A DNA stretch of 7,005 nucleotides from an uncultured Eudoraea sp. (GTDB lineage Bacteria; Bacteroidota; Bacteroidia; Flavobacteriales; Flavobacteriaceae), in assembly GCA_905479615.1 (NCBI GenBank), contig CAJQNH010000208.1, forward strand, positions 1 to 7,005, written 5' to 3'. Both the position numbers and the translations under genes were made by a program. The notes under the pieces are model-generated. The model ran no database searches. It was not told where the DNA came from and saw only the letters and a list, made by a program, of their open reading frames with translations. This document shows positions 6,144 through 7,005 of the stretch, in pieces; position 1 is the first letter of the stretch, and each line of letters opens with the position of its first letter.

Positions 6144-7005
6144 ATGAATAGTACATCTCTATTTTATATAATAATAGCTATTGTAGTATTTCAATTCCTA
6201 ATGGAAACTGTCCTGGATTATCTAAATTCAAGAAAATTTCAGGATCCAATTCCTGAAGAATTGCAGGATGTCTTTGATAACAAAGAATATTTAAAATCTC
6301 AGGCCTACAAAAAAGATAACTACAAATTTAGCATTCTATCTTCTTCCTTTTCGATTGTTCTCACCTTAGGGTTCCTAATATTTGGTGGATTTGAATGGAT
6401 AGACCTACTAGCCCGAAATATTACTGAAAACCCTATTTTAATGGCTCTTCTATTTTTTGGCATAATTATGATTGGAAGTGATATTATTACAACACCTTTT
6501 TCATATTATCAGACATTTGTGATAGAAGAAAAATATGGATTCAATAAGTCTACCAGAAAGTTGTTTTTTATCGATAAAATTAAAGGCTGGTTGATGATGG
6601 CTATTTTAGGAGGAGGTATGCTCTCAATGATCATTTGGTTTTTTCAATTTGCAGGTAATAACTTTTGGATATATGCCCTCATATTGATTGCCATATTCAC
6701 GGTTTTTATGAACCTTTTTTACAGCAGGTTAATAGTACCTTTATTTAATAAGCAAATTCCCCTGGAGGATGGATCGCTTAAGAGCAAAATTGAAAATTAT
6801 ACAAATAAGGTGGGATTTAAACTTCAAAATATCTTTGTTATTGACGGATCCAAGAGAAGTACGAAAGCTAATGCGTATTTTGCCGGTTTTGGAAAAGAAA
6901 AAAGAGTAACACTTTATGATACGTTAATTCAGGATTTAGAGGAAGAAGAAATAGTAGCCGTACTTGCGCATGAAGTCGGGCATTATAAACGCCGCCATAT
7001 AATTA
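6144..7005 (+). CDS. M48-family membrane zinc metallopeptidase (Ste24 / CAAX prenyl protease 1-like), 3' end missing
   Basis: The first 287 codons of an M48A peptidase, running off the right edge. It starts at the ATG at 6144, followed at once by a hydrophobic segment (residues 5-20). Further membrane segments lie at about 62-83, 97-117, 148-168 and 173-198. Family marks seen are EEKYGFNKST (128-137), VPLFNKQIPL (198-207), IDGSKRSTKANAYFAGFGK in the domain before the active site, and the zinc motif HEVGHYKRRH (276-285). The two His and the catalytic Glu277 are present; the third zinc ligand, a Glu in the C-terminal part, is outside the window. Such proteins are usually a little over 400 residues, so about 120-130 are missing. 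In eukaryotes Ste24 trims prenylated proteins; bacterial homologues lack that substrate and are presumed to act in inner-membrane protein quality control. This role is inference. Confidence 0.93.
   Translation, partial: MNSTSLFYIIIAIVVFQFLMETVLDYLNSRKFQDPIPEELQDVFDNKEYLKSQAYKKDNYKFSILSSSFSIVLTLGFLIFGGFEWIDLLARNITENPILMALLFFGIIMIGSDIITTPFSYYQTFVIEEKYGFNKSTRKLFFIDKIKGWLMMAILGGGMLSMIIWFFQFAGNNFWIYALILIAIFTVFMNLFYSRLIVPLFNKQIPLEDGSLKSKIENYTNKVGFKLQNIFVIDGSKRSTKANAYFAGFGKEKRVTLYDTLIQDLEEEEIVAVLAHEVGHYKRRHII

Noticed and set aside
1..7005. Mobile elements, CRISPR repeats, tRNA/rRNA genes, phage or defence genes
   Set aside because: I looked for direct repeats, terminal inverted repeats, transposase motifs and cloverleaf-like segments and saw none; composition appears even across the window.

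Overview
The window looks like ordinary chromosomal DNA from a marine or soil Bacteroidota, most likely a member of the Flavobacteriaceae. Four things point there: low G+C with AT-rich, non-Shine-Dalgarno leaders; TAnnTTTG-type -7 elements; a recognisable gliding-motility lipoprotein gene (gldI); and a DUF3810 membrane protein typical of Bacteroidota. I would not name a genus from this sequence alone.

Left part (1-2392, + strand): the 3' part of a DHH/DHHA1 phosphoesterase gene (nrnA) overlaps gldI by 4 bp. After 25 bp comes a large lipoprotein gene that fuses a cyclophilin domain to an FKBP domain. These three probably form one transcript. It joins nano-RNA/pAp turnover to two envelope prolyl isomerases, one of which is tied to gliding and type IX secretion. 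The transcript ends at a strong hairpin (2399-2424) that also serves the convergent gene.

Middle (2427-5022): a complete M20C dipeptidase gene (pepD) on the - strand is divergent from a DUF3810 membrane protein with an HEIGHQ zinc-binding-like motif. Their 70-bp shared spacer holds two perfect TATTTTTG -7 elements in mirror image. On the DUF3810 side the element sits only 5 bp before the ATG.

Right part (5023-7005): a 204-bp spacer contains a 45-codon coding-like frame on the - strand with no start, possibly the tail of a decayed gene. Next is a complete SpoU/TrmH-family RNA methyltransferase, again with a TATTTTTG octamer 4 bp before its ATG. Last is an M48 (Ste24/CAAX-protease-like) membrane metallopeptidase, cut by the right edge just after its HEVGH motif.

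I see no phage, insertion sequence, CRISPR, tRNA/rRNA or defence system, and no convincing novel multi-gene system. The points most worth following are the cyclophilin-FKBP fusion beside gldI, the mirrored or leaderless promoter arrangement, and the orphan - strand frame at 5076-5213.
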